Shown: positions 47,581-58,417, numbered from the stretch's first letter. The stretch: 64,000 nucleotides of DNA from Catenovulum sp. 2E275 (GCF_025515275.1 NZ_JAOPFU010000003.1:62001-126000), one strand, 5' to 3'. Notes: generated from the letters alone by a model not told the origin. Numbers and translations: made by a program.

Positions 47581-48624
47581 ATGACTACACAATTTGATCC
47601 GACAGAACATCCACATCGCAGATATAATCCAATGATCGGCGAATGGGTTTTAGTTTCGCCTCATAGAGCAAAAAGACCTTGGCAGGGACAGTCTGAAACT
47701 GTCGATGCCGAGCAAAAGCCAAGTTATGATGAAAAGTGTTATCTATGCTCAGGTAATACCCGTATTAATGGCGAAGTGAATCCTAAATACACATCGACTT
47801 TTGTATTTACTAATGATTTTGCTGCGTTAAAAGATGATACGCCAGTTGTCGCTGATGATGATCCTCTATTTAGAATGGCGACTGAGCAGGGTTGTAGTCG
47901 AGTGATTTGTTTCTCGCCTGATCATAGCAAAACCTTACCAGAGTTAAGTGTTGCAGAGATTACTGAAGTTGTTAATACATGGCAGGATGAAACCGCTCAA
48001 TTAGCTAAAACCTATAGCTGGATCCAAGTGTTTGAAAACAAAGGCGCTATGATGGGGTGTTCAAACCCACATCCGCATGGTCAGGTTTGGGCACAAAATC
48101 AATTGCCAACGTTAGCCAGTAAAAAATTAAACAGCTTTAAACAATATCAGGCAGAGCAAGGTTCTAATCTGCTAGAAGATTATGTAAAACGTGAAGTTGA
48201 GTCTGGTGAAAGAACCGTTTGCATTAATGATGACTGGATTGTTGTGGTGCCTTACTGGGCTGCATGGCCGTTTGAAACTTTATTATTACCGCGTTTTAGT
48301 GTTGCCCGTTTAACTGAGTTAAATCAGGCTCAAAAAACGTCTTTAGCCGATATTATTCAACAAATTACCATTCGTTACGACAACTTATTTAACTGCTCAT
48401 TCCCTTATTCTATGGGCTGGCATGGTGCGCCTTTTGATGGTGAAGCACATAGCGAGTGGACTTTACATGCTCACTTTTTCCCGCCGTTATTACGTTCAGC
48501 AACAGTGCGTAAATTTATGGTTGGTTATGAAATGATGGCCGAAGCGCAGCGCGATATTACCCCAGAACAAGCAGCAGATCGACTGAGAGCTGTTTCTAAT
48601 GTGCACTACAAAGAGAATGTATAA
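47581..48624 (+). CDS. galT: Galactose-1-phosphate uridylyltransferase
   Basis: Transfers UMP from UDP-glucose to galactose-1-phosphate in the Leloir pathway. The 347 residues match E. coli (348). The zinc ligands are C53 and C56 (CYLC). The catalytic HPHGQ motif (H164-P-H166-G-Q168) lies in [12 protein letters not shown]. The C-terminal [12 protein letters not shown] and [26 protein letters not shown] are typical. galK follows after 1 base. Confidence 0.97.
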   Translation: MTTQFDPTEHPHRRYNPMIGEWVLVSPHRAKRPWQGQSETVDAEQKPSYDEKCYLCSGNTRINGEVNPKYTSTFVFTNDFAALKDDTPVVADDDPLFRMATEQGCSRVICFSPDHSKTLPELSVAEITEVVNTWQDETAQLAKTYSWIQVFENKGAMMGCSNPHPHGQVWAQNQLPTLASKKLNSFKQYQAEQGSNLLEDYVKREVESGERTVCINDDWIVVVPYWAAWPFETLLLPRFSVARLTELNQAQKTSLADIIQQITIRYDNLFNCSFPYSMGWHGAPFDGEAHSEWTLHAHFFPPLLRSATVRKFMVGYEMMAEAQRDITPEQAADRLRAVSNVHYKENV

Positions 48625-48625
48625 A

Positions 48626-49768
48626 ATGTCGAGACAAGATTTAGTTACCCAAGCTTATCAATCATTTTTTGGTCAGGCACCACAATTAACCTGTCATGCA
48701 CCAGGTCGTGTTAATTTAATTGGCGAACATACTGATTATAATGGTGGTTTCGTATTTCCTGCTGCTATTAATTTTGGTACAGACATTGCTGCCAGTAGCC
48801 GTGACGATCGAACGGTTAATGTAAGAGCTTTAGATTTTGATAATCAATTAGTGAGCTTTTCATTAGACGATATTCAGTTTGATAATACGCATAGTTGGAG
48901 CAACTACATTCGTGGTGTTTTAATTGCGTTAATGAAAGATTATCCGCAAATTAAAGGCGCAGACTTTGTTGTTTCTGGCAATGTGCCACAAGGCGCTGGT
49001 TTAAGTTCTTCAGCTTCTTTTGAAATTGCAATTTTAAAATGTTTTGCCAGTTTAAACGCTTTACCTTTAGATGGTATTCAAGCTGCACTAAAAGGCCAGC
49101 AAGCAGAAAATGAATTTGTTGGCTGCTCGTGTGGAATTATGGATCAGTTGATTTCAGCAATGGGTAAAAAAGATCAAGCTATGTTGCTTGATTGCCGTTC
49201 ACTTGAAATTAAATACAGTGCACTTCCTGCTGGTTTTAACTTATTTATTGTTAACTCAAATGTTAAACGAGGCTTGGTTGATAGTGAATATAATTTACGG
49301 CGCCAACAGTGTGAAGAAGCTGCACAAGTTATGGAATTAGATAGTTTACGTGATGCCGATTTAACTTTGTTAGAAGCAAATAAAGCGAAAATGTCTGATG
49401 TGGCTTATTTAAGGGCGCGCCATGTGATTACTGAAAACGAGCGTACTTTAGCAATGTGCGAAGCGTTAAATAAAGGCGAAACCGCAAAAGTGAGTGCGTT
49501 AATGCGTGCTTCTCACATGTCGATGAAAAATGACTTTGCCATTACCACTTCTCAAATTGATGAATTAGTTGAAATTATTCATCAGCAATTGGGTGAAGAA
49601 GGCGGCGTACGGATGACCGGCGGTGGTTTTGGTGGTTGTGTAGTTGCACTAGTACCAGATCATTTGTTAACTCAGGTACAGCAAGCTGTTGAAACTCAGT
49701 ATCAGGCTAAAACCGGATTAAAAGAAAGTATTTTTATTTGTACCGCAGAGCAGGGTGCTTTTGCTTAA
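48626..49768 (+). CDS. galK: Galactokinase
   Basis: Phosphorylates galactose to galactose-1-phosphate. The 380 residues (382 in E. coli) include the signature PGRVNLIGEHTDYNGGFVFP, the ATP-binding NVPQGAGLSSSASFEIAIL and the C-terminal GGVRMTGGGFGGCVVALVP. I chose the ATG at 48626, 1 base after the galT stop. The earlier in-frame Met at 48599 lies inside galT. Confidence 0.97.
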   Translation: MSRQDLVTQAYQSFFGQAPQLTCHAPGRVNLIGEHTDYNGGFVFPAAINFGTDIAASSRDDRTVNVRALDFDNQLVSFSLDDIQFDNTHSWSNYIRGVLIALMKDYPQIKGADFVVSGNVPQGAGLSSSASFEIAILKCFASLNALPLDGIQAALKGQQAENEFVGCSCGIMDQLISAMGKKDQAMLLDCRSLEIKYSALPAGFNLFIVNSNVKRGLVDSEYNLRRQQCEEAAQVMELDSLRDADLTLLEANKAKMSDVAYLRARHVITENERTLAMCEALNKGETAKVSALMRASHMSMKNDFAITTSQIDELVEIIHQQLGEEGGVRMTGGGFGGCVVALVPDHLLTQVQQAVETQYQAKTGLKESIFICTAEQGAFA

Positions 49769-49790
49769 CGCTTTTTAGTTAAAGTTAACT

Positions 49791-50034
49791 AACCTCAATT
49801 CGGTTTAATGAATATGTTTCAAACGGCCTTTTTTCGCGGGTACTGCGTTAAATCCACTTGCAATACGACCCCATGGATGGGGGAGGTAGAGCGACGTCGG
49901 AACTAAAGCCGAGACTATCTATTGACGCGTGAATTTGCCTTGTCCGCACAAAAAAATGCTCGTTAGAAACTATGTGGAATTATAAGGTTAAATAATTCAA
50001 TTAGTTAGAATACACCTTAACCCGAGTTGAGGTT
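49791..50034. repeat. 244-bp element with 18-bp terminal inverted repeats
   Basis: AACCTCAATTCGGTTTAA at 49791-49808 agrees at 16 of 18 positions with the reverse complement of 50017-50034. Inside, CCCCATGGATGGGG (around 49870-49884) is a strong palindrome. The inside is richer in GC than the surroundings. It has no plausible protein and is a MITE-like or structured repeat. Confidence 0.6.
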
Positions 50035-50059
50035 AAGTAAAAGCGAGTTTAGCGTGTTA

Positions 50060-50100
50060 AAAAAACCGTTATTGAAGCACTGCTCAATAACGGTTTTTTG
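50060..50100. terminator. Bidirectional terminator between galK and the galR-type gene
   Basis: A perfect 16-bp stem (50060-50075 with 50084-50099) with an 8-base loop and A-rich and T-rich flanks. Confidence 0.92.
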
Positions 50101-50160
50101 TTTTTCTGATTTATTATGGGCGATTACGTCTTTATCGCGTTTATATTCCAATAGAGGATA

Positions 50161-51177
50161 TTAATCGCGGGTTTTTAATACCGATTCACGCTTAATTATT
50201 GTTGGCGTATATTTGTAAGTTTTGGTTTTATCTTCATTGGTAAATATCCCTTTAGCAGCGTAACTCAAAGCCAACTGTGCAGCTTGTTTCGCCATCATTT
50301 CAATCGGATACCTGAGCGTAGTGAGTTTGGGTCGACAATAACGCGACAATAAAACATCGTCATAACCAATAACAGATACATCATCCGGCACTTGAAAACC
50401 TTGATCTAACAAAGTGGTCATGGCTCCAGCAGCCATTGCATCGTTATAACCCAGCACAGCAGTAAAATCGACGCCTCGTGTGAGCAAATTACGCATCGCG
50501 GTTTCACCCCCTTCCTGATCAGGGCTACTATATTCAATTGCCGAATCAGCAAGTTTTACTCCGGCTTCGGCTAATGCAGTTCTAATCCCCTCTAGTCTTT
50601 GATAAGGATCGTCGATTTGGTATTTACTTGATACAACTGCAAATTTTTTGTGACCTAAATTCAGCATGTGTTTTGCCATTAATTGACCACCGGCTATATT
50701 ATCCAGCCAGACACACTGATGTTTTATCGCCTCAATATAACGGTTAATTAAAATAAAGCCGGGTGTTTGGCTGGCAAATTCAATTAAGGTTTCATCGTCT
50801 AATGCTTTACTATGAACCACCATAGCTTCACATCTGTGCTCTAATAAAGTTTCAATGGCTTTTAATTCTGTTTTTGCTTCAATTGAACCTGAACTTAATA
50901 GCACTTGTACATTTTTTTCACGCGCTATGGTCTCTATACCATGTGCTAACGTAGCAAAAAACGGGTCGGCCAATTCAGCTAAAACCACTCCTAAAGAAGC
51001 ACTTTTTTGATTGACCAGCGCACGCGCATTTGCATTAGGGCGATAGCCCATTTCTTTCATTATTTGTTTTATTCTGGCGCGGGTTTCATTGCCAACTTTG
51101 GGGCCATCATTAATCACCCGTGAAACAGTTGCCAGTGAAACTCCAGCTGCTTTTGCAATATCTTTTATTGTTGCCAT
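50161..51177 (-). CDS. galR: LacI/GalR-family transcriptional repressor
   Basis: A 338-residue DNA-binding repressor. The N-terminal helix-turn-helix is ATIKDIAKAAGVSLATVSRVIN, with the hinge RPNANARALVNQKS. The periplasmic-binding-type ligand domain has LGVVLAELADPFFATLAHGIE, FTAVLGYNDAMAAGAM and VSVIGYDDVLLSRYCRPKLTT. Its position between galK and galE makes galactose (or a galactoside) the likely inducer. The symbol is by context, since LacI paralogues are hard to tell apart. Confidence 0.85.
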   Translation of the reverse strand: MATIKDIAKAAGVSLATVSRVINDGPKVGNETRARIKQIMKEMGYRPNANARALVNQKSASLGVVLAELADPFFATLAHGIETIAREKNVQVLLSSGSIEAKTELKAIETLLEHRCEAMVVHSKALDDETLIEFASQTPGFILINRYIEAIKHQCVWLDNIAGGQLMAKHMLNLGHKKFAVVSSKYQIDDPYQRLEGIRTALAEAGVKLADSAIEYSSPDQEGGETAMRNLLTRGVDFTAVLGYNDAMAAGAMTTLLDQGFQVPDDVSVIGYDDVLLSRYCRPKLTTLRYPIEMMAKQAAQLALSYAAKGIFTNEDKTKTYKYTPTIIKRESVLKTRD

Positions 51178-51350
51178 TGATAGCGTTTAACCTTAATTAA
51201 GCAATTGAATTAGGGTTTATTTTTAAACTGAATTGAACATTCAGTTTGCCTAATTTTTGAATGTTAACCCAAATAATAGATGGATTCACCGTTTAATCGT
51301 CTCTGTTTGTGAAATATTGATTAAAAAGTCATAAAAATACTTCCAATATC

Positions 51351-51370
51351 AAGGGTAAACGTATAACCTT
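51351..51370. promoter_or_regulatory. Candidate GalR/LacI-type operator before galE
   Basis: AAGGGTAAACGTATAACCTT is an imperfect palindrome about a central CG with 7 of 9 arm positions paired. Its GTAAAC half resembles GalR sites. It ends 42 bases before galE. Confidence 0.45.
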
Positions 51371-51412
51371 GTATGGTATATATTGTAATTAAAACCAGCC
51401 TAAAGGTGACTC

Positions 51413-52426
51413 ATGAAAATATTAGTAACAGGCGGAGCCGGTTATATTGGCTCGCATACCAGCATTGATTTAATTGAAGCCGGGCATGAGGTTGTGATTG
51501 TTGACAACCTAATAAATAGTAAATCTGAAGCGTTAGCCAGAGTCGAAAAAATTTGTGGTCAAGCTGTTACTTTTTATCAGGCTGATATTCGTGATGCAGA
51601 TGCATTAAATCGAATTTTTAGCGAGCATAAAATTGACTCAGTGATTCATTTTGCAGGGTTAAAAGCCGTTGGTGAATCAACTCAAAAACCACTAGAGTAT
51701 TATGACAATAATGTAAATGGCTCACGTATCTTAGTTGATTGTATGCTTAAAAATCAGGTTTATAGCCTTATTTTTAGCTCATCAGCAACTGTTTATGGCG
51801 ATCCAGCCTCAGTGCCTATTTTGGAATCTTTTCCGTTAAGTGCAACTAACCCTTATGGCCGCAGTAAATTAATGGTTGAAGAAATTTTACGTGATGTTAC
51901 TTACGCCAATGACAAGCTAAGTGTGGTTTTATTAAGGTACTTTAATCCGGTTGGCGCACATAAAAGTGGTTTAATTGGTGAAGATCCTAATGGTATTCCT
52001 AATAATTTAATGCCATTTATTGCCCAGGTTGCAGTCGGCAAACGCGAATATTTATCTGTCTTTGGTGATGATTATTCTACAACTGACGGCACAGGTGTAC
52101 GTGATTATATTCATGTATTAGATTTAGCGCGTGGCCATGTTCAGGCTTTAGAAAAATTATACGATAAACCAGGCACTCACGTATTTAATTTAGGCACCGG
52201 CAAAGGCAGCAGCGTATTAGAAATGGTAAAAGCTTTTGAAGCGGCCAGTGGTAAAGCTGTGCCTTATAAAATTGCGCCAAGACGCCCAGGTGACATTGCT
52301 CAGTGTTATGCTGATCCAACTTTTGCAGAGCAGCAATTAGGGTTTAAAGCAAAACGAGACGTTAAAGAAATGGCCGAAGATACTTGGCGCTGGCAGTCAC
52401 AAAACCCAAATGGATATGATAGCTAA
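51413..52426 (+). CDS. galE: UDP-glucose 4-epimerase
   Basis: Interconverts UDP-galactose and UDP-glucose with tightly bound NAD. The 337 residues match E. coli (338). The Rossmann motif is [12 protein letters not shown]. The catalytic Ser/Tyr/Lys set is in [11 protein letters not shown] and NPYGRSK (Y148, K152). The C-terminal [22 protein letters not shown] is typical. A good Shine-Dalgarno (AAAGGTGA) precedes it. It completes the pathway with galT and galK from a separate promoter. Confidence 0.97.
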   Translation: MKILVTGGAGYIGSHTSIDLIEAGHEVVIVDNLINSKSEALARVEKICGQAVTFYQADIRDADALNRIFSEHKIDSVIHFAGLKAVGESTQKPLEYYDNNVNGSRILVDCMLKNQVYSLIFSSSATVYGDPASVPILESFPLSATNPYGRSKLMVEEILRDVTYANDKLSVVLLRYFNPVGAHKSGLIGEDPNGIPNNLMPFIAQVAVGKREYLSVFGDDYSTTDGTGVRDYIHVLDLARGHVQALEKLYDKPGTHVFNLGTGKGSSVLEMVKAFEAASGKAVPYKIAPRRPGDIAQCYADPTFAEQQLGFKAKRDVKEMAEDTWRWQSQNPNGYDS

Positions 52427-52461
52427 CTTTTTAAGCCAGCTACAGCCATAACCAACAAGTT

Positions 52462-52496
52462 AAAACCCTCAATAGTTTACTGTTGAGGGTTTTTAT
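52462..52496 (+). terminator. Terminator of galE
   Basis: An 11-bp stem (52462-52472 with 52483-52493), extendable by four pairs, followed by T residues. Confidence 0.9.
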
Positions 52497-52564
52497 TTTA
52501 TCTTGTCTGAATAATTTTATAATGATTTAAATAAACAAGTTTAAATCAGGTTTATAGTTAATTT

Positions 52565-53224
52565 ATGGCTCGAAAAAATAACCTACAATACCAACAAATT
52601 ATTGAAGCCGCTATCTTCGCATCTGATAAACCATTAACAGTTGAGCAATTGCTTGAAACGGTTCTGGCCGAATTTAATTTATCTAAACGTAAAGTCACCG
52701 AATTAATTAAACAAATCCAACTTAGTTATGAAATGCATGGCATTGAGCTAGTTAAACTTGCTTCTGGTTATCGTTTTCAAACTCGCTCAACATTAAGCCC
52801 GTGGATCAGCTTATTATGGCAAGAAAAAGCCCCCAAATACTCACGCGCTATGTTAGAAACTTTGTCGTTAATTGCTTATAAACAACCGATCACCCGTGGT
52901 GAAATTGAAGCGGTTAGAGGCGTGGCAGTCAGCAGCCAAATTATTCGCACTTTACAAGACAGAGGTTGGGTTAAAGTGGTTGGCCATAAAGAAGTTGCGG
53001 GCAGGCCCGCTTTATTTGCAACAACCCGATCGTTTTTAGACTATTTTGGGTTACAATGTGTTGAAGATTTACCGGTGCTGCAAAATAGTCTACATACCGA
53101 GGCACAATCAAGCCTGAATGGTTTAGCCGGTCAAACTGAAACCCAAATAACTTATCAACCCTTATCAGATTCGGGAGAATCAGATGTCAGAGAAAATTCA
53201 GAAAGTATTGGCAAGAGCCGGTAA
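52565..53224 (+). CDS. scpB: Segregation and condensation protein B
   Basis: A winged-helix kleisin-interacting subunit of the SMC-ScpAB condensin. The 219 residues contain QIIEAAIFASDKPLTVEQLL, YRFQTRSTLSPWISLLW, ETLSLIAYKQPITRGEIEAVRGVAVSSQIIRTL and VGHKEVAGRPALFATT, the family core. The Gln/Ser-rich tail overlaps rluB by 41 bases. scpA, usually just upstream, is missing here. The galE terminator precedes the gene. Confidence 0.95.
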   Translation: MARKNNLQYQQIIEAAIFASDKPLTVEQLLETVLAEFNLSKRKVTELIKQIQLSYEMHGIELVKLASGYRFQTRSTLSPWISLLWQEKAPKYSRAMLETLSLIAYKQPITRGEIEAVRGVAVSSQIIRTLQDRGWVKVVGHKEVAGRPALFATTRSFLDYFGLQCVEDLPVLQNSLHTEAQSSLNGLAGQTETQITYQPLSDSGESDVRENSESIGKSR

Positions 53225-54062
53225 AGGCTCTCGCCGTGAAATGGAACAGGCTATTGAAGATGGCCGTGTGAGTGTTAACGACAAAGTTGTGCAAATCGGC
53301 GAACGCGTTAACGAAAATGATGTTTTAAAACTAGACGGTCACCTTGTCAAAATAAAAGCAGTCGATGACATTCCATGCCGAGTGCTAATTTATCATAAAC
53401 CGTTAAGTGAAGTTTCAACCCGAAATGATCCACAAGGCCGTAAAACCGTATTTGATCGCTTGCCGCCATTAAAAAACGGACGTTGGGTGTCTGTAGGCCG
53501 GCTAGATATTAATACAACCGGTTTAATGTTATTTACAACCGATGGCGAACTGGCTAACCGTTTAATGCATCCAACTCACGAAATTGAGCGCGAATATGCT
53601 GTGCGGGTATTTGGTGAAGTTAATGATGCGATTATTCAAAAATTACGAATGGGCATAGAGCTAGACGATGGTCCGGCTAATTTTACCAAAGTGAAATTTC
53701 ATGGTGGTGAAGGAATTAACCGTTGGTATCATGTCACTTTATCTGAAGGTCGCAACCGTGAAGTTCGCCGGATGTGGGAGTCTCAAGGTGTGCAAGTCAG
53801 CCGCTTATCCCGAATTCGTTATGGCGAAATTCAATTGCCTCGTAATCTGCCGCAAGGTGGTTGGGCTGAGCTTGAAATTAAAGACATTAATTATTTGCGT
53901 AAATTGGTGCAGTTAAAACCTGTCAGCATGGTTAAAGCGGTGGATGCAAATAATAAAATTAAAAATATTAAAGCGAACCGGATCCGTAAAGCGATTAGAA
54001 AATCAGAGCTTAGACAAGCTCGTCCAGCAGAAAAATCTAAACGTAGCCGTAAAAGAGTTTAG
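53184..54062 (+). CDS. rluB: 23S rRNA pseudouridine-2605 synthase
   Basis: Makes pseudouridine 2605 in 23S rRNA. The 292 residues (291 in E. coli) have an N-terminal S4 domain (EKIQKVLARAGKGSRREMEQAIEDGRV). The catalytic segment is GRLDINTTGLMLFTTDG with D108, followed by REYAVRVFG and SEGRNREVRRMWES. A basic tail ends the protein. The start overlaps the scpB end by 41 bases with GGGAGA in front, so the two are translationally coupled. Confidence 0.96.
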   Translation: MSEKIQKVLARAGKGSRREMEQAIEDGRVSVNDKVVQIGERVNENDVLKLDGHLVKIKAVDDIPCRVLIYHKPLSEVSTRNDPQGRKTVFDRLPPLKNGRWVSVGRLDINTTGLMLFTTDGELANRLMHPTHEIEREYAVRVFGEVNDAIIQKLRMGIELDDGPANFTKVKFHGGEGINRWYHVTLSEGRNREVRRMWESQGVQVSRLSRIRYGEIQLPRNLPQGGWAELEIKDINYLRKLVQLKPVSMVKAVDANNKIKNIKANRIRKAIRKSELRQARPAEKSKRSRKRV

Positions 54063-54090
54063 TTTTAATAATCTAACACAACATACTCAA

Positions 54091-54126
54091 TAAAGCAGAA
54101 TTAGCAGTGATTCTGCTTTATTTTTT
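54091..54126 (+). terminator. Terminator of scpB-rluB
   Basis: A perfect 10-bp stem (54091-54100 with 54111-54120) with a 10-base loop and a T-run. Confidence 0.88.
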
Positions 54127-54159
54127 ATCTGTATTTTAAGTTTATCTATATTTCAAGTT

Positions 54160-55002
54160 ATGAAACGTAAATATCAGGCAGACCAAATCTGGGATGCTAA
54201 TTTATTTAATCAAAACCCCATTTTTAGTGATCTGTCAGCGTGTTTAAATTTGGCTGAATTTAATATTTTTCCAAACTGTAAACAAATTCAGCAAGGCTTA
54301 TTTAAACCAGAGTTTTCAGATAATCAATATTTAGCACCATATCAATTTATTGCGCAAACAGAAGATTTTGACTGGCAGGGATTAAGCTACGAAAGCCTTA
54401 TATTTGAACAAAAAACCATACCGACTCGTGTTGCTAACTGGCATGATTTATTTAATGCCTGTATCTGGCATTTATTCCCACAAACTAAAACTTTGCTTAA
54501 CCATTTGCACATGGCGGATATTGCACAATTTGGTGCCAAACAGAGAACCAAACAACGTGACGCCATTACTTTATTTGACGAGTGTGGAGTTGTAATTGCT
54601 TATCAGGATGATGCTCAAAAATTGGCGCTACAAGCACATCTCTGGGTTGATATATTCTGGCAGCAAAGGGCAAGTTGGTTTAAAAAAATCAGGCCATTTA
54701 TCTTTGGTCATGCGATGTACGAAATGAGTTTAAATCCGTTTGTTGGTTTAACCGCAAAAGCCTATTTTATTAGAGTTGATGAGGCATTTTTTAAGCAAAG
54801 CTTGGCTAAACAATATCAGCTTTTAGATGGTTTATTAGCAGCTGATATTAAACACAATCATACCCTAGTTAATAATCGCAGTTTATCGCCGCTACCACTA
54901 CTTGGAATTCCGGGCTGGAGCGATGAAAATAATCAGCTTAGTTATTATCAGAATACGGATTACTTTAGGCCTAAGCGCCAGCCTAACAATAAAGCCAGTT
55001 AA
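54160..55002 (+). CDS. DUF3025 protein
   Basis: A 280-residue cytoplasmic protein of unknown function. The DUF3025 core is PTRVANWHDLFNACIWHLFPQTKTLLNHLH, then KQRTKQRDAITLFDECGVVIAY, and later FGHAMYEMSLNPFVGLTAKAYF. DUF3025 genes are widespread in beta- and gammaproteobacteria. Nothing in the neighbourhood gives a clear role. Confidence 0.85.
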   Translation: MKRKYQADQIWDANLFNQNPIFSDLSACLNLAEFNIFPNCKQIQQGLFKPEFSDNQYLAPYQFIAQTEDFDWQGLSYESLIFEQKTIPTRVANWHDLFNACIWHLFPQTKTLLNHLHMADIAQFGAKQRTKQRDAITLFDECGVVIAYQDDAQKLALQAHLWVDIFWQQRASWFKKIRPFIFGHAMYEMSLNPFVGLTAKAYFIRVDEAFFKQSLAKQYQLLDGLLAADIKHNHTLVNNRSLSPLPLLGIPGWSDENNQLSYYQNTDYFRPKRQPNNKAS

Positions 55003-55170
55003 TTTTGCTTACCAGCACACAAAATTAACTGGAAACCATCATTATCATCAATATTTAATTGAAACAAACATAGTCTTTGAGTTAAAAGGAATGTGTGTTG
55101 TAGAGACACTTGCTTAATTTCATTGCTCGATAAATCAACTGAAACCCGTATTTAAAAGGACGAATAAACT

Positions 55171-55446
55171 ATGAATACAAAAACAATACCACTTATGTTA
55201 TTTACCATTGTTATGTTATTGGCTGCTTTTGCATTTCAGGTTCAGGCTAAAGAGCGCTTACCAGATGGTGCTAAAACTTTGGTTGAAATTATCAAGATAA
55301 TCGAAGCCAATGGTTATAAAAATATTACTGAAATTTCATTAGATAATGGTGTTTGGGAAGTTGAAGTGTATAAAGATAACCAAGAGCGAGAATTAAAAAT
55401 AAACCCAATGACAGGGGAAATTATTTCTGATCGCCAAGACGATTAA
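55171..55446 (+). CDS. PepSY-domain exported protein
   Basis: A 91-residue protein. A signal peptide (MNTKTIPLMLFTIVMLLAAFAFQVQA) is followed by one PepSY domain with TLVEIIKIIEANGYKNITEIS, GVWEVEVYKDNQERELKINPMTGEII. PepSY proteins often act as protease inhibitors or small-ligand sensors beside two-component systems. None is present here. It has a good Shine-Dalgarno (AAAAGGAC). Confidence 0.85.
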   Translation: MNTKTIPLMLFTIVMLLAAFAFQVQAKERLPDGAKTLVEIIKIIEANGYKNITEISLDNGVWEVEVYKDNQERELKINPMTGEIISDRQDD

Positions 55447-55521
55447 ACCTATCGCGAAAATGTTAAACCACCTAACAGCCTTTATAGCTATTGCTGATTC
55501 AATATTTAAAGCATTAAAGAA

Positions 55522-55737
55522 TTAAAGCTTAGGTGGTTTATTGTCGTTATCTGTTTGTGATGTTTGCTCGTTGCTTTTTGATTCTGTTGGCCAGTCATCT
55601 TCTTCCTGATCGTACCCTTGTTTGTTTTTAAATCCTTTTGGAATATTAAAATTGCCTTTGCCATCTAACATAAAAATGGGGCCAATAATAAACGCCAAAA
55701 CAACAATAATAATTAAAACAATGGTTAAGCTAGACAT
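55522..55737 (-). CDS. DUF2897-type small membrane protein
   Basis: A 71-residue protein. One N-terminal helix (LTIVLIIIVVLAFIIGPIFML) is followed by a Lys/Asp-rich tail with EEDDWPTESKS, the DUF2897 pattern. The function is unknown. Its start overlaps the M15 peptidase end by 8 bases, so it is the last gene of the operon. Confidence 0.75.
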   Translation of the reverse strand: MSSLTIVLIIIVVLAFIIGPIFMLDGKGNFNIPKGFKNKQGYDQEEDDWPTESKSNEQTSQTDNDNKPPKL

Positions 55738-56407
55738 GATATTGTCCTATGTATTTGGGATAAAAATAATCAAAGGCTTTAAGTATAACATCAGCTAATA
55801 AAATATCGTTTTGTTTGAGTAACGAAGCAAAATAATCAGCCGAAAAACTTTGTTGCGCCAGTTTACTTAACGGTTGATAACTAATGTGCCAAGGCTCAGC
55901 CGCAACTCCATTTTTAGCTTGAGTAAACGGAAAGATAAAATCAAATTTTTCAGCATTATCAACCAGCCATAAATACATCTGATAATTTTCACCGCCTTTT
56001 TGATACTCAGCCTGAGTTAATTTAAGATCGTTAGGGTTTGCATAAGCCTTAAAATCATATACATCAAAGTCACAACCCCAGTGATGGCGACTTGCACCCG
56101 GAATTGCACTATAAAAACAAATGCTGTCGGCCAGCTCAAACCCAGATAGCGTCTTAATATCCAGTGGTTTTTCTGATTTATCTAAACAAACCGATAAACC
56201 AGAGGCTTTATTATTCCAGATTGTTTTTTGGCGTTCAAACGAGCGAAAACTACTAGCCAGCCGTAAATCAAACCCTGCTTGCTGACTGGCCTGTTGCAGA
56301 TTTTTAACGGCTTTAGTCGCTGCAATATGCACTAAATGATTTGGGTAAAGCTCAATCAAATGCGATTGAGATTTACCAGTTAATTGCTCGTTGTTAAATG
56401 TGAACAT
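55730..56407 (-). CDS. M15-family D-alanyl-D-alanine carboxypeptidase (VanY type)
   Basis: A 225-residue peptidase. The zinc motif region is GASRHHWGCDFDVYD (H and D ligands) and the third His is in AAEPWHISYQPL. SSFRSFERQKTIWNNKASG is also typical of the VanY/LD-carboxypeptidase group that trims peptidoglycan peptides. No signal peptide is visible, so a cytoplasmic or recycling role, such as LdcA-like, is possible. It lies 9 bases after dapE, whose product makes a cell-wall precursor, which fits a wall-metabolism operon. Confidence 0.85.
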   Translation of the reverse strand: MFTFNNEQLTGKSQSHLIELYPNHLVHIAATKAVKNLQQASQQAGFDLRLASSFRSFERQKTIWNNKASGLSVCLDKSEKPLDIKTLSGFELADSICFYSAIPGASRHHWGCDFDVYDFKAYANPNDLKLTQAEYQKGGENYQMYLWLVDNAEKFDFIFPFTQAKNGVAAEPWHISYQPLSKLAQQSFSADYFASLLKQNDILLADVILKAFDYFYPKYIGQYHV

Positions 56408-56416
56408 AGCTTGAGT

Positions 56417-57917
<1,501 letters not shown>

Positions 57918-57925
57918 AAATAAAC

Positions 57926-58417
57926 CTATTTTTTTATCGTAAAAACAATATCTTCTGTTGCCTTGACAGAATGATAATAAGGAATAAGCTCAAAATTTTG
58001 AGTTAAATTGGCAACCCCGATAAAAGATTGCAATGATTCAAGCCGGTTATTTAATAAAGGTAAATTATATTCAAATAACAACTCACCCTGCGTTACTTTT
58101 TGTCCGGCGTTTTTAAATTGAACAAAACTCTGAGCCATTAAGATGGGGGTATTTATGCCAAACTCAATATGAATTAACAACCCAGAGCTATGTTTCAGCC
58201 TAAGTTGGTGACAGGTTTTTGGAAAATAAACGATTTCGCCATCAATCGGACTAAAAAACTGGCTGCTTAATGGATTAAAACAAACCCCCAACCCTAAAAA
58301 TCCATCTTTTATAATAGCCGTTGGATGCGTATCTAATCCGGTAATTTTACTATTGCAGGGCGCATATACGTTTAACTCAAATTGCACTGTTTTATGATGC
58401 TGATTTTGGCTTGTCAC
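57926..58417 (-). CDS. EIIA-Glc-like protein with Glu in place of the phosphorylated His
   Basis: A 163-residue protein with the glucose-type PTS EIIA fold: VYAPCNSKITGLDTHP, FFSPIDGEIVYFPKTCHQLRLKHSSG, IEFGINTP and LLFEYNLPLLNNR. In E. coli EIIA-Glc, His75 and the phosphorylated His90 are 15 residues apart. Here H70 matches the first, but the second position is E85 (codon GAG at 58165-58163, in HIEFGIN). It therefore cannot be phosphorylated at that site and may mimic the phosphorylated state or just bind partners. It is the first gene of the dapE operon. Confidence 0.8.
   Translation of the reverse strand: MTSQNQHHKTVQFELNVYAPCNSKITGLDTHPTAIIKDGFLGLGVCFNPLSSQFFSPIDGEIVYFPKTCHQLRLKHSSGLLIHIEFGINTPILMAQSFVQFKNAGQKVTQGELLFEYNLPLLNNRLESLQSFIGVANLTQNFELIPYYHSVKATEDIVFTIKK

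Larger units (their letters stand above)
49769..50160. other. Intergenic region between galK and the galR-type gene
   Basis: No gene. Almost the whole interval is taken by the repeat element 49791-50034 and the terminator 50060-50100. Confidence 0.6.
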
